Of a stretch of 64,000 bases of DNA, positions 10,586-20,735 are shown in pieces (within the stretch, counting starts at the first letter, position 1; each line of letters opens with the position of its first letter). The notes below the pieces were generated by a model that saw only the letters and a list, made by a program, of their open reading frames with translations, was not told the DNA's origin and made no database searches. Location of the stretch: the NCBI RefSeq assembly GCF_013377015.1, contig NZ_JACABA010000002.1:310001-374000 (forward strand). Reading direction: 5' to 3'. The DNA comes from Rhodopseudomonas sp. (lineage in GTDB: Bacteria > Pseudomonadota > Alphaproteobacteria > Rhizobiales > Xanthobacteraceae). The translations under genes and the position numbers were made by a program.

Positions 10586-11386
10586 ATGAGCAAGATTGAT
10601 TCCACGGCGCGCGTTGAAGACGGCGCCACGATCGGCGACGACACGACGATCGGCCCCTATTGCATCATCGGGCGTGACGTCGTGATCGGCGCCAACTGCA
10701 AGCTGATCGGCCATGTCCATATCACCGGGCACACCACGATCGGCAGCGGCTGCACGATCTATCCGTTCGCCTCGCTCGGCACGCCGCCGCAATCGCTCGG
10801 CTACAAGGGCGAGCCCACCAAGCTGACCATCGGCAACGACTGCACCATTCGCGAATCCGTGACGATGAATATCGGAACCGCCAGCGGCCGCGGCGTGACC
10901 CGGCTCGGCGACCGCGCCTTCATCATGACCGGCAGCCACATCGGTCACGATTGCATCGTCGGCAACGACGTGATTTTCGCCAACACCGCGACGCTGGCCG
11001 GTCACTGCGAGGTCGGCGACCACACCTTCATCGGCGGCGTCACGGCATTGCAGCAATTCGTCCGGATCGGGCAGCAGGTGATGATCGGCGGCTTGAGCGG
11101 CGTGCGCGACGACGTCATCCCCTACGCGCTGGCGCGGGGGGCTCCGGCACGGCTGGAGGGGCTGAATATCGTCGGGATGCGGCGCCGCAAGTTCACTCGC
11201 GAGCGCCTCGCGGTGATCAGGGCATTCGTCGACGACCTGTTCTACCGTCCCGGCCTGTTTGCGGATCGGCTACAAAGCGTGCAGCATCGCGGTGAAGAAG
11301 ACCCGGCGATCGCCGAGATGCTGGCGTTCATCGGGGGCGGCAAGCGTCCGCTGTGCATGGCGTTGGGCAACGACGCCGACGCCTGA
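10586..11386 (+). CDS. lpxA: Acyl-[ACP]-UDP-N-acetylglucosamine O-acyltransferase
   Basis: First enzyme of lipid A synthesis; transfers a 3-hydroxyacyl chain to the 3-position of the UDP-sugar. The 266 residues form a hexapeptide left-handed beta-helix (residues about 1-185) and a C-terminal helical domain (GLNIVGMRRRKFTRE). The catalytic His is His121 in HIGHDC. At the sugar-contact strand it reads SVTMNIGT where E. coli has TIHRGT; relatives of this organism are known for 2,3-diamino-sugar lipid A, so acceptor specificity is open. Starts 8 nt after fabZ. Confidence 0.95.
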   Translation: MSKIDSTARVEDGATIGDDTTIGPYCIIGRDVVIGANCKLIGHVHITGHTTIGSGCTIYPFASLGTPPQSLGYKGEPTKLTIGNDCTIRESVTMNIGTASGRGVTRLGDRAFIMTGSHIGHDCIVGNDVIFANTATLAGHCEVGDHTFIGGVTALQQFVRIGQQVMIGGLSGVRDDVIPYALARGAPARLEGLNIVGMRRRKFTRERLAVIRAFVDDLFYRPGLFADRLQSVQHRGEEDPAIAEMLAFIGGGKRPLCMALGNDADA

Positions 11387-11408
11387 CGTCGCAACGCGGG
11401 GGCGGATC

Positions 11409-12266
11409 ATGACCGACCAGGTCTGCACGACATCCACCTCTGTCGGCCTGATCGCCGGCGGCGGTGTGCTGCCGTTCGCGGTGGCGGATTCGCTGCTGGC
11501 CCGGAACATCACGCCGACGCTGTTCGCGCTCAAAGGCTTTTGCGATCCCGCAGCGGTCGGGCGCTTCCGACATCACTGGATCTCGCTCGGCCAGTTCGGG
11601 CGGTTGAAGCGGCTGCTGCGCGCCGAGCATTGCCGGGACCTGGTGTTCATCGGCTCATTGGTGCGGCCGTCGATTGCGCAGGTACGGCTCGACTGGGGAA
11701 CGGTCCGTGTCCTGAGCGGCATCGTGGCGGCCCTTCGCGGCGGGGACGATCACCTGTTGTCCGGCGTCGGCCGCATCTTTGAACGCGAGGGCTTTCGGCT
11801 GCTGGGAATCAGGGATGTCGCGCCCGATCTATTGATGCCGCAAGGCAGTCTGACCCGCACGACCCCCGACCCCGGGCAACTCGCCGATATCGCCAAGGCG
11901 AGGGCGGTGCTGCTGGCGCTCAGTCCGTTCGATATCGGGCAGGGTGCAGTGGTGATTGACGATCATGTGGTGGCGGTCGAGGATATCGGCGGCACCGACG
12001 CGTTGTTAGAAACCGTGGCGCGGTTGCGCGCCAAGGGCGCGATCCAGGCCAAGCCGCGGCGCGGCGTTCTGGTGAAGGCGCCGAAGAGCGGCCAGGATTT
12101 GCGCTTCGACCTGCCGGCGCTGGGGCCGCGAACCATCGAAGGCGTGGCGGCTGCGGGCCTCGCCGGCATTGCGGTAGTCGCCGGCAACACCGTCGTCGCC
12201 GAGTCGCAGACGATGATCGAGGCGGCGGACCGGGCCGGCCTGTTCGTCGTCGGTTTGGCGACGTGA
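11409..12266 (+). CDS. lpxI: UDP-2,3-diacylglucosamine pyrophosphatase, LpxI type
   Basis: Hydrolyses UDP-2,3-diacylglucosamine to lipid X plus UMP; LpxI is the alphaproteobacterial replacement for LpxH. The 285-residue protein begins with the typical VGLIAGGGVLPFAVADSLL and has the C-terminal segment KAPKSGQDLRFDLPALG containing the conserved Asp. ATG 11409 lies in GGCGGATCATG, a modest ribosome site. It stands between lpxA and lpxB and overlaps lpxB by 4 nt (GTGA). Confidence 0.93.
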   Translation: MTDQVCTTSTSVGLIAGGGVLPFAVADSLLARNITPTLFALKGFCDPAAVGRFRHHWISLGQFGRLKRLLRAEHCRDLVFIGSLVRPSIAQVRLDWGTVRVLSGIVAALRGGDDHLLSGVGRIFEREGFRLLGIRDVAPDLLMPQGSLTRTTPDPGQLADIAKARAVLLALSPFDIGQGAVVIDDHVVAVEDIGGTDALLETVARLRAKGAIQAKPRRGVLVKAPKSGQDLRFDLPALGPRTIEGVAAAGLAGIAVVAGNTVVAESQTMIEAADRAGLFVVGLAT

Positions 12267-13444
12267 CCGCGATGAAGGCCAAGCCGGCTGTTCGTAAAGT
12301 GGTGTTGGTCGCGACCGAAGAATCCGGGGATCGGCTCGGTGCCGCGCTGATGAAAGTGCTCCGGCAGCGGCTCGGCGACGCGGTGCGGTTCGAGGGCGTC
12401 GGTGGCCAGGCGATGGCGGCCGAGGGATTGGTCTCGCAGTTTCCGATCGAAGACCTGTCGATCATCGGCTTCTCGGCCGTGGCGAAGCAATTGCCGATGA
12501 TCCTGCGCCGCATCCGGGAGACCGCCGACGCCGTGCTGCGCGCGGCGCCGGATATTCTCGTCATCATCGACAGCCCGGATTTCACTCACCGGGTGGCGCG
12601 CTTTGTCCGCGCGCGTAATCGGTCGATCCCGATCGTCGACTACGTGTCGCCCACCGTCTGGGCGTGGCGTTCGGGCCGTGCGCGGGCGATGCGCCGTTAT
12701 GTCGACCATGTGCTGGCCCTGCTGCCGTTCGAACCGGAAGTTTACCGCAAGCTGCGCGGGCCGCCGTGCAGCTATGTCGGTCATCCGCTGATCGAACAGA
12801 TTGCTACGCTGCGGCCGAACGCCGAGGAGCAGCAGCGCCGCGACGCCCAGCCGCCGATCCTGCTGGTGCTGCCGGGCAGCCGGCGCAGCGAAATCACCCG
12901 GAAGATGTCGGTGTTCGGCGCCACGATCGGCCTGCTGCTGCAGCACCAGAGCCGGCCGGTCGAGCTGGTGTTGCCGACCACGCCGCATCTTTTCGACGCC
13001 GTCAGCGCCGCGGTGCGGGGCTGGCCGGTGCGGCCACGGATCGTCGTCGGTGATGCTGAGAAGAAGGCCGCGTTTCGCGTCGCCCGCGCCGCCTTCGCGA
13101 AATCCGGCACCGTCACGCTGGAGTTGGCGCTGGCTGGGGTGCCCATGGTGGCAGCCTACAAGGCGGGCGCGGTCGAGGCCTGGATCGGGCAGCGCCTGAT
13201 CCGGTCGTCCTCCGCCATCCTCGCCAACCTGGTGGTCGGCGAGAACGTGGTTCCGGAGTTCATCCAGCAGGATTGTAAGCCAGAAAGACTGGCGCCCGCG
13301 CTGCGCGACGTGCTCGACGACACCCCGGCACGGCAGCGCCAAATCGAAGCGTTCGCCCAGCTCGATGCCATCATGGCGACGGGAGAGCGCTCGCCGAGCG
13401 AGCGCGCCGCGGACATCGTGCTGGGTCTGTTGCCCAAAACCTGA
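12263..13444 (+). CDS. lpxB: Lipid-A-disaccharide synthase
   Basis: Condenses lipid X with UDP-2,3-diacylglucosamine to the beta-1,6 disaccharide of lipid A at the inner membrane surface. The 393-residue GT19 protein shows VATEESGDRLGAALM at the N terminus, IDSPDFTHRVARFVR, YVSPTVWAWR and the donor-site segment VLPGSRRSEITR. GTG 12263 overlaps the lpxI stop; ATG 12272 is a possible alternative. Last gene of the envelope run, directly before a strong terminator. Confidence 0.95.
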   Translation: MTAMKAKPAVRKVVLVATEESGDRLGAALMKVLRQRLGDAVRFEGVGGQAMAAEGLVSQFPIEDLSIIGFSAVAKQLPMILRRIRETADAVLRAAPDILVIIDSPDFTHRVARFVRARNRSIPIVDYVSPTVWAWRSGRARAMRRYVDHVLALLPFEPEVYRKLRGPPCSYVGHPLIEQIATLRPNAEEQQRRDAQPPILLVLPGSRRSEITRKMSVFGATIGLLLQHQSRPVELVLPTTPHLFDAVSAAVRGWPVRPRIVVGDAEKKAAFRVARAAFAKSGTVTLELALAGVPMVAAYKAGAVEAWIGQRLIRSSSAILANLVVGENVVPEFIQQDCKPERLAPALRDVLDDTPARQRQIEAFAQLDAIMATGERSPSERAADIVLGLLPKT

Positions 13445-13459
13445 GGTCCCGTTCAAAAG

Positions 13460-13494
13460 AAAATCGGCGAACCGCGGGGCGGTTCGCCGATTTT
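13460..13494. terminator. Bidirectional terminator between lpxB and gltA
   Basis: Perfect 16-bp stem, AAAATCGGCGAACCGC (13460-13475) with its complement at 13479-13494, and a GGG loop. An A-run on one side and a T-run on the other give a T tract on either transcript, so it can end both lpxB (+) and gltA (-). It is the strongest intrinsic-terminator-like structure I see in the window. Confidence 0.92.
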
Positions 13495-13519
13495 CGATCC
13501 AATGTCTCGGCTGCGAGCA

Positions 13520-14824
13520 TTACCCGCGCTTGGCGATCTCGACATAGTCGCGACGGGCGGCGCCGGTGTAGAGCTGGCGGGGCCGGCCGATCTTCTGCTG
13601 CGGATCCTCGAGCATCTCGCTCCACTGGCTGATCCAGCCGACGGTGCGGGCCACCGCGAACAGCACGGTGAACATGTCGGTCGGGAAACCCATCGCCTTC
13701 AGGGTAATGCCGGAATAGAAATCGACATTCGGATACAGCTTGCGCTCGATGAAGTATTCGTCGCTGAGCGCGATCCGCTCCAGCTCCATCGCGACCTTGA
13801 GCAGCGGATCGCCGTGGTGGCCGGTTTCCGCCAGCACCTGGTGACAGGTTTCCTGCATGATCTTGGCGCGCGGATCGTAGTTCTTGTAGACCCGGTGTCC
13901 GAAGCCCATCAGCCGCACCGAGGAGTTCTTGTCCTTCACCCGCTTGATGAAGTCCGGGATGTTCTCGACTGTTCCGATCTCGGCCAGCATCGCCAGCGCC
14001 GCCTCGTTGGCGCCGCCATGCGCCGGTCCCCACAGGCAGGCGATGCCGGCGGCGATACAGGCGAACGGATTGGCGCCCGACGAGCCGGCGATCCGCACCG
14101 TCGAGGTCGAGGCGTTCTGTTCGTGGTCGGCGTGCAGGGTAAAGATCTTGTCCAGCGCCTGCGCCAGCACCGGATTGACCACGTAGTCCTCGCAAGGCAC
14201 CGCAAAGCACATCCGCAGGAAATTGCCCGCGAAGCTGAGTGCGTTCCTGGGATAGACGAACGGCTGGCCGACCGAATATTTATACGCCATCGCCGCCAGC
14301 GTCGGGATTTTGGCGATCATCCGCATCGACGCGATCATGCGCTGCTTCGGATCGTTGATGTCGGTGGAGTCGTGATAGAATGCCGCCAGCGCGCCGACCG
14401 AGGCCACCATCACCGCCATCGGATGGGCGTCGCGGCGGAAACCCTGGAAGAATCGGGCCATCTGTTCGTGCACCATGGTGTGGTGCGTGATGCGCTCGTC
14501 GAAATCTTCCTTCTGCGCCTTGGTCGGCAACTCGCCGTACAGCAGCAAGTAACAGGTTTCGAGGAAATCGCCTTGATTGGCGAGCTGCTCGATCGGGTAG
14601 CCGCGATATTCCAGAATGCCGGCGTCGCCGTCGATATAGGTGATCTTGGACTGGCAGCTGCCGGTCGAGGTGAAGCCAGGGTCGTAGGTAAACAATCCGG
14701 CCTGGGCGTATAATTTGCCGATGTCGATGACATCAGGCCCGACCGTTCCGCTCAGGATCGGAAGGTCATAGGACTTGTTTCCAACCGTGAGCGTGGCTGA
14801 CTTGGTGGTTGTTGTTGCGTCCAT
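13520..14824 (-). CDS. gltA: Citrate synthase
   Basis: Condenses oxaloacetate and acetyl-CoA at entry to the TCA cycle. The 434-residue product is the long, type II hexameric form with an N-terminal beta domain ([18 protein letters not shown]). Catalytic regions are visible: [12 protein letters not shown] with the active His, and [17 protein letters not shown] at 14824 gives the standard N terminus [12 protein letters not shown]. It is monocistronic, convergent with lpxB, and upstream lies gltX on the same strand. It uses the acetyl-CoA made by the PDH complex encoded at 45-51 kb. Confidence 0.97.
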   Translation of the reverse strand: MDATTTTKSATLTVGNKSYDLPILSGTVGPDVIDIGKLYAQAGLFTYDPGFTSTGSCQSKITYIDGDAGILEYRGYPIEQLANQGDFLETCYLLLYGELPTKAQKEDFDERITHHTMVHEQMARFFQGFRRDAHPMAVMVASVGALAAFYHDSTDINDPKQRMIASMRMIAKIPTLAAMAYKYSVGQPFVYPRNALSFAGNFLRMCFAVPCEDYVVNPVLAQALDKIFTLHADHEQNASTSTVRIAGSSGANPFACIAAGIACLWGPAHGGANEAALAMLAEIGTVENIPDFIKRVKDKNSSVRLMGFGHRVYKNYDPRAKIMQETCHQVLAETGHHGDPLLKVAMELERIALSDEYFIERKLYPNVDFYSGITLKAMGFPTDMFTVLFAVARTVGWISQWSEMLEDPQQKIGRPRQLYTGAARRDYVEIAKRG

Positions 14825-14978
14825 CGTGTGGTCCCCGATGAGATCGTTGCCGAAACCAGCGAGCGCACTACAGCCTGAACGAGACGGCGAGCGAAGCTGG
14901 GAACTAGAAGCGCAGGTCAAATGGGTAGCTTATTGCTGTGTGCACTGCAAGACGGGCCAATTCGGCCGGCACGGCGGT

Positions 14979-16403
14979 CTAGCGCTGCGCCTGATCGGCC
15001 AGCCTGGACAGGCATTCCTGAGGCCCCAGCACCGCCAGCACGTCGAAAATCCCCGGCGAGGTGGTGCGCCCGGTCAAGGCGACGCGGAGCGGCTGTGCCA
15101 CCGCGCCGAGCTTCAATCCGTTTTGCTCGGCGAACGCCCGCATCGCTGCCTCGGTGGTTTCCGAGCTCCACGGCGTGACGCTTTCGAGCGCGTCGTGCAA
15201 TTGGCCGATCAATTGCCGGGTCGCTGGCGTCAGCACCGCCAATGCCTTCGGCTCGATCGTCAACGGCCGATCGGCGATGATGAAACCGGCATTGTCGAGC
15301 AGTTCAAGCAGGGTCTTGGCACGCTCTTTCAGTCCGGGCATCGCTTGCAGCAATTGCGCGCGGGTGGTGTCGTTGAGCTTGGCCGCGATCTCGAGGCCAT
15401 GCGGAATGTGGCGCAGCAGCTCCTCCAGCATGGTCAGGAGGGATTGATCGTCGGCCTGCCGGATGTAATGGCCGTTGAGGTTTTCCAGCTTGGCGAAATC
15501 GAACCGCGCCGCCGAGCGTCCGATCGCGGACAGGTCAAAGGCGTCGATCATCTCCTGGGTCGAGAAGATTTCCTGGTCGCCGTGGCTCCAGCCCAGCCGA
15601 ACTAGGTAGTTGCGCAGCGCCGCCGGCAGATAGCCCATCGCCCGATAGGCATCGACCCCGAGCGCGCCGTGGCGCTTCGACAGCTTCGATCCGTCCGGCC
15701 CGTGGATCAGCGGGATGTGCGACATGCTGGGCAGTTCCCAGCCGAGCGCATCGTAGATCTGCTTCTGCCGGGCGGCGTTGATCAGATGGTCGTCGCCGCG
15801 AATGACGTGGGTAACGCCCATGTCGTGATCGTCGACCACCACCGCGAGCATGTAGGTCGGATTGCCGTCGCCACGCAGCAACACGAGGTCGTCGAGGTTC
15901 TCGTTCTGCCACACCACGCGGCCCTGGACCTGGTCCTCGATCACGGTTTCGCCGCTGAGCGGCGCCTTCAGGCGGATCGTCGGCTTGACGCCCGGCGGGG
16001 CCTCAGCGGTGTCGCGCTCGCGCCAGCTGCCGTCGTAGAGATTGGAGCGACCCTCGGCGCGGGCGGCCTCGCGCATCCGGGTCAATTCCTCGGCGGTCGC
16101 GTAACAGCGATAGGCCTTGCCGGCGGCCAGCAATTGCTCGGCGACCTCGCGGTGCCGCGCGGCGCGGGAGAACTGGTGGACCGTGTCGCCGTCCCAGGTG
16201 ATGCCGAGCCAGCTCAGCCCGTCGAGGATCGCCGCGATCGCCGGCTCGGTGGAGCGCTCGCGGTCGGTGTCCTCGATTCGCAACAGCATCTTGCCGCCGT
16301 GCTTCTTCGCATACAGCCAGTTGAACAGCGCGGTGCGGGCCCCTCCGATATGGAGGAAGCCGGTCGGCGAGGGCGCGAAGCGTGTGACGACGGGTGGGGT
16401 CAT
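14979..16403 (-). CDS. gltX: Glutamyl-tRNA synthetase
   Basis: Charges tRNA-Glu with glutamate. The 474-residue class I synthetase has [21 protein letters not shown] (HIGH motif) at the N terminus, IEDTDRERS, and the KMSKS equivalent KLSKRHG, then an anticodon-binding helical domain. ATG 16403 gives the canonical [13 protein letters not shown] start; an in-frame TTG at 16418 would add five residues. A separate GlnRS gene lies divergently 166 bp away, so this enzyme need not be the non-discriminating type. Confidence 0.96.
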   Translation of the reverse strand: MTPPVVTRFAPSPTGFLHIGGARTALFNWLYAKKHGGKMLLRIEDTDRERSTEPAIAAILDGLSWLGITWDGDTVHQFSRAARHREVAEQLLAAGKAYRCYATAEELTRMREAARAEGRSNLYDGSWRERDTAEAPPGVKPTIRLKAPLSGETVIEDQVQGRVVWQNENLDDLVLLRGDGNPTYMLAVVVDDHDMGVTHVIRGDDHLINAARQKQIYDALGWELPSMSHIPLIHGPDGSKLSKRHGALGVDAYRAMGYLPAALRNYLVRLGWSHGDQEIFSTQEMIDAFDLSAIGRSAARFDFAKLENLNGHYIRQADDQSLLTMLEELLRHIPHGLEIAAKLNDTTRAQLLQAMPGLKERAKTLLELLDNAGFIIADRPLTIEPKALAVLTPATRQLIGQLHDALESVTPWSSETTEAAMRAFAEQNGLKLGAVAQPLRVALTGRTTSPGIFDVLAVLGPQECLSRLADQAQR

Positions 16404-16569
16404 TCGAGGCGTGTTCAATACCGGGATGATTGGCGCGCCGGAGCGGCGCGGAGGGTGTATAGCAGGACCTGCGCATAACTAAAGTGTTCCTTGGCACAGC
16501 CAGGGGTTGGCGGATGGCGCTGGATTTGGCAGAACGCCGTCGATCCCGGCAGGCAGGAAAATCACGCAA

Positions 16570-18255
16570 ATGACGACGGCAGACGCAGCAACGACCGAGG
16601 CAGGACGCGACTTCATTCGCGACATCGTGCAGGCCGATCTCGATTCGAAAAAGCACAGCGTGATCGTCACCCGGTTCCCGCCGGAGCCGAACGGCTACCT
16701 CCACATCGGCCACGCCAAGTCGATCGCGCTGAATTTCGGCATCGCCCAGGAATTCGGCGGACGCTGCCATCTGCGATTCGACGACACCAATCCCACCAAG
16801 GAAGAGCAGGAATATATCGATTCGATTCAGGCCGACGTGCACTGGCTGGGTTACGACTGGGGAACCAACCTGTTCTATGCCTCGGACTATTTCGAGCGGC
16901 TGTACGGCTGGGCCGAAATCCTGATCCGCGAGGGCCTGGCCTATGTCGACGACCAGTCGCAGGAGGAAATCCGGATCAGGCGCGGGACGCTGACCGAGCC
17001 CGGCCAAAACAGTCCTTTCCGCGACCGCTCGGTCGAGGAAAATCTCGATCTGTTTCGCCGGATGAAGGCCGGCGAGTTTGCCAATGGCGCGCGGGTGCTG
17101 CGCGCCAAGATCGACATGTCCTCAGGCAACATCAATCTGCGCGATCCGGTGCTGTACCGCATCCTGCACGCCACCCATCCGCGCACCGGCGACGCCTGGT
17201 CGATCTATCCGAGCTACGACTATGCGCACGGCCAGTCCGATGCGATCGAAGGCATCACCCATTCGATCTGCACGCTGGAATTCGAGGATCATCGGCCGCT
17301 GTACGAGTGGCTGCTCGACAAGCTGCCGGTGCCCTCAAAACCCCGGCAGTACGAATTCGCCCGGCTCAATATCACCTACACGCTGTTGTCGAAGCGGGTG
17401 CTGACCGAGCTGGTCCGCGGCAACCATGTCTCCGGCTGGGACGATCCGCGGATGCCGACCATCGCCGGCCTGAAGCGGCGCGGCGTGCCGCCGGCGGCGA
17501 TCCGTGAATTCGTCAAGCGGATCGGCGTAGCCAAGGCCAACAGCGTGGTCGATGTCGGTATGCTGGAATTCTGCATCCGCGAGGAACTCAACCGGACATC
17601 GCTGCGTCGGATGGCGGTGCTGCGGCCGCTGAAGGTGGTAATCGAGAACTATCCGGAGGGGCAGAGCGAAGAGCTCGAGGCCATCAACCACCCGGACGAT
17701 CCGGCGGCAGGGACGCGCAAGATCGCGTTCGGCCGCGAGCTCTATATCGAGCACGACGATTTTATGGAGACCCCACCGAAGAAGTTCTTCCGGCTGTCGC
17801 CCGGCACTGAGGTCAGGCTGCGCTACGCCTATTTCATCAAGTGCCGTGAGGTCGTGAAGAACGCCACCGGCGAGGTGGTCGAGCTGCGCTGCACTTACGA
17901 TCCGGCCACTCGCGGCGGCAACGCGCCGGACGGCCGCAAGGTCAAAGCGACGATGCACTGGCTGCCGGCGGCGCAGTCGGTGCCGGCCGAGATCCGGATC
18001 TACAATCAGCTGTTCCTGAAACCGTCGCCGGACGCCGGCAATTTTGTCGCCGATCTCAACCCGCAGTCGCTCGAAGTGTTGCCTGACGCCCGCGTCGAGC
18101 CGGCGATTGCCGCAACCCAGTCGCAGGACGTGATGCAGTTCGAACGGCAGGGTTATTTCGTCCGCGACAAGGATTCCACCGCGGATCGGCCGGTGTTCAA
18201 TCGCACCATCGGGCTCCGCGATACCTTCGCCAAGGAAGTCGGTGGCAAGGGCTGA
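16570..18255 (+). CDS. glnS: Glutaminyl-tRNA synthetase
   Basis: Charges tRNA-Gln directly with glutamine, bypassing the GatCAB transamidation route. The 561-residue class I enzyme has [18 protein letters not shown] (HIGH motif), the KMSKS equivalent LLSKRVL, and a long C-terminal beta-barrel anticodon domain typical of GlnRS and absent from bacterial GluRS. ATG 16570 is used because family similarity starts soon after; the frame is open back to 16507. GlnRS is patchy in alphaproteobacteria and is generally regarded as acquired by transfer. Confidence 0.96.
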   Translation: MTTADAATTEAGRDFIRDIVQADLDSKKHSVIVTRFPPEPNGYLHIGHAKSIALNFGIAQEFGGRCHLRFDDTNPTKEEQEYIDSIQADVHWLGYDWGTNLFYASDYFERLYGWAEILIREGLAYVDDQSQEEIRIRRGTLTEPGQNSPFRDRSVEENLDLFRRMKAGEFANGARVLRAKIDMSSGNINLRDPVLYRILHATHPRTGDAWSIYPSYDYAHGQSDAIEGITHSICTLEFEDHRPLYEWLLDKLPVPSKPRQYEFARLNITYTLLSKRVLTELVRGNHVSGWDDPRMPTIAGLKRRGVPPAAIREFVKRIGVAKANSVVDVGMLEFCIREELNRTSLRRMAVLRPLKVVIENYPEGQSEELEAINHPDDPAAGTRKIAFGRELYIEHDDFMETPPKKFFRLSPGTEVRLRYAYFIKCREVVKNATGEVVELRCTYDPATRGGNAPDGRKVKATMHWLPAAQSVPAEIRIYNQLFLKPSPDAGNFVADLNPQSLEVLPDARVEPAIAATQSQDVMQFERQGYFVRDKDSTADRPVFNRTIGLRDTFAKEVGGKG

Positions 18256-18322
18256 CGCCAGCGGTTGCCCGCGGCCGCTTTCTGTTTCAGGCTCAGCTCC
18301 GCGCCTGTAGGGAGCGAGCGGG

Positions 18323-20590
18323 GTGGCGGAGCGGGACAACCAAGCCAAAGCCAAAGCGAGAACCTGGCCGGCGCGGGGCGCCGCGCGGGCCGGCGGGCTC
18401 GCGCCGGATCTGACGACGTGGTCGGCACTGATCGCGCGGCTGCGCATATGGGCGCGGGCGGAAGCCGGGGCAGGGCGGCTGTTGCCGTGGGTGCCGGTCG
18501 CGTTCGGCGCCGGCATCGCGCTGTACTTTGCCGCGGATCACGAGCCGATCGCGTGGGTGGCCACGCTCGCCGCAGCGGCATTTTGCGCGACGGCGTTCAT
18601 GCTGCGCCGGCAACGAATCTTTCCCCTCGCGGTGATGATCGCCGCGATCGCCGCGGGTTTTGCCACCGCCTCCATGAAAGCCGCGCGGATCGCCCATCAG
18701 GTGCTGGCCGGGCCGCTCTCTGCGATATCGCTGCAGGGCTATGTCGAAACCCGAGAGGACCGCGAGCGCAGCGATCGCTTCGTGCTGCGGGTCGCCGCAA
18801 TGGAGACTCCTCGCGGTTCAATCAAGTTCGAACGGGTCCGGCTGTCGGTGAAGAAGGGGACCGCGCCCGCGGTCGGCAGCTTCGTCGCCCTAAAGGCGCG
18901 GCTGCAGCCGCCGCTGGCGCCGCTGCGGCCGGGAAGTTACGATTTCGGCCGCGACCTGTACTTCCAGGGCATCGCCGCGTCGGGCTTCGTCATGGGCGCG
19001 ATCACACAGTCCGAGGCGCCGAGCGATGGCGGATGGGCGCTGCGCTATGCCGCCTTGATGCAGGGCTTGCGCGACGCCATCGACGCCCGGATCCGGCTGT
19101 CGCTCGGCGGCGACCAGCGCGCGATCGCGACGGCGCTATTGACCGGGCGGCGCGATGCGATCTCGACGCCGGTGAATGATGCGATGTTCATCTCCGGGCT
19201 TGGCCACGTGCTGTCGATCTCGGGCTATCATATGGCGGTGGTCGCCGGCGTGGTGTTCTTCGTGGTCCGCGCGCTGCTGGCGCTCATCCCGGCGCTGACC
19301 GTCACCTTCCCGATCAAGAAATGGTCGGCCGCGGCGGCGCTGATCGCCGCGGCGTTCTATCTGCTGCTGTCCGGCGCCGAGGTCGCCACGCAGCGCTCGT
19401 TCTTCATGACAGCCGTGGTGCTGATCGCGGTGATGGTCGATCGGCGCGCGATCACCTTTCGTACCCTGGCGGTGGCGGCGATGGTCGTGCTCACGATCGC
19501 GCCGGAAGCCTTGGTGCATCCGAGTTTCCAGATGTCGTTCGCCGCCACTTTGGGGCTTGTCGCGCTGGTGCAAATCGGAATGCCGGCCCTGTTCGCCGCA
19601 CCCGACCATTCCGCTACCGCGCGCGCGGCGTTGTGGGGCGGGCGCGAGATCGCCACGCTGGCGCTGGCGTCATTGGTCGCAGGCCTCGCCACCACGCCCT
19701 ATGCGGCCTTCCACTTTCACCGCGTCACGCCCTATGGCGTGCTCGCCAACCTGGCGGCAATGCCGGTGGTGTCGGCCCTGGTGATGCCCGCGGGGCTGCT
19801 GGGCCTCGCCGCGATGCCATTCGGTTTCGACGGGGTGTTCTGGCACCTGATGGAGATCGGCATCGACTGGATGATCGTGGTGGCGCAATGGGTCGCGGCG
19901 CTGCCCGGCGCGGTCGGTCGGGTGGCTTCGTTCGGCACCGGACCGCTGCTCGCAGCGACGGCCGGCATGATCGTGCTCGGCCTGTTGCGGACGCCGCTGC
20001 GCTTGGCCGGAACGCTGGCGATTGCGCTGGCGATCGGCTGGGCGCTGGCGACGCCACGGCCCGAGATTCTGATCTCTGGCGACGGCAAGCAAGTCGCGCT
20101 CCGCGGCGGCGACGGACGGCTGCGGCTGCTGCAACCCGGCAAGGACGCATTCCTGCTCAAGGAGTGGCTGGCGGCAGACGCCGATCCGCGGCAGACCGGC
20201 GATCCCTCGCTGACGGAAGGGGTTTCCTGCGACCCAGATGGCTGCGTCGCGGCGATGGCGGACGGCGCGTTGGTTGCGCTGGCGTTGCGCGCCGAGGCGC
20301 TGGCTGACGATTGCGAGCGCGCGGTGCTGATCGTCACCGCGCGCCCGTCGCCTGCAGGATGCACGACGCGGGTGATTGAGCAGGACGAACTCAAGCGAAG
20401 CGGTGCGATGGCGTTACGGCGAACCGGTAGCAGGTTTGCGATCGACGCGGTGCGACCGAAAGCTACCGATCGGCCGTGGTCGCCAGCCTTTCCCGAGCAA
20501 AAAGCCGCTGACAATCTCGCGACGCGCTCGCCACAAGCGCCGCCTGTCGATGCCACGCCGCCAGAGCCAGAGCAGCGGGGCGACGATTAG
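18323..20590 (+). CDS. comEC: ComEC/Rec2-family membrane channel protein
   Basis: Predicted inner-membrane channel for DNA uptake. The 755-residue protein has N-terminal hydrophobic segments and an OB-like DUF4131 region (about 60-210), then the Competence domain with SGLGHVLSISGYHMAVVAG and many membrane helices up to about 580. The C terminus carries a soluble Cys-containing segment (GVSCDPDGCVAAMADG) in place of the metallo-beta-lactamase domain found in Bacillus ComEC, and a Pro-rich tail. GTG 18323 follows GGGAGCGAGCGGGG. No other competence gene is present, so natural transformation cannot be inferred. Confidence 0.88.
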   Translation: MAERDNQAKAKARTWPARGAARAGGLAPDLTTWSALIARLRIWARAEAGAGRLLPWVPVAFGAGIALYFAADHEPIAWVATLAAAAFCATAFMLRRQRIFPLAVMIAAIAAGFATASMKAARIAHQVLAGPLSAISLQGYVETREDRERSDRFVLRVAAMETPRGSIKFERVRLSVKKGTAPAVGSFVALKARLQPPLAPLRPGSYDFGRDLYFQGIAASGFVMGAITQSEAPSDGGWALRYAALMQGLRDAIDARIRLSLGGDQRAIATALLTGRRDAISTPVNDAMFISGLGHVLSISGYHMAVVAGVVFFVVRALLALIPALTVTFPIKKWSAAAALIAAAFYLLLSGAEVATQRSFFMTAVVLIAVMVDRRAITFRTLAVAAMVVLTIAPEALVHPSFQMSFAATLGLVALVQIGMPALFAAPDHSATARAALWGGREIATLALASLVAGLATTPYAAFHFHRVTPYGVLANLAAMPVVSALVMPAGLLGLAAMPFGFDGVFWHLMEIGIDWMIVVAQWVAALPGAVGRVASFGTGPLLAATAGMIVLGLLRTPLRLAGTLAIALAIGWALATPRPEILISGDGKQVALRGGDGRLRLLQPGKDAFLLKEWLAADADPRQTGDPSLTEGVSCDPDGCVAAMADGALVALALRAEALADDCERAVLIVTARPSPAGCTTRVIEQDELKRSGAMALRRTGSRFAIDAVRPKATDRPWSPAFPEQKAADNLATRSPQAPPVDATPPEPEQRGDD

Positions 20591-20735
20591 CACGAATGGT
20601 CGATAGCCGAATTCGTCGAAAATTACCCCGTTGAGGCGGATCAATTCTTGGCAATCCGTAATTTGACACTGCGAACACCGGACGAGAATGTGAGAACTCG
20701 GTCGAAGGGCGCTGCATCACCGGGAAGCAACCCAA

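Noticed and set aside
13371-14210. Long frame spanning the lpxB-gltA terminator
   Set aside because: It is an off-frame reading of gltA running through a clear terminator hairpin and into antisense lpxB.
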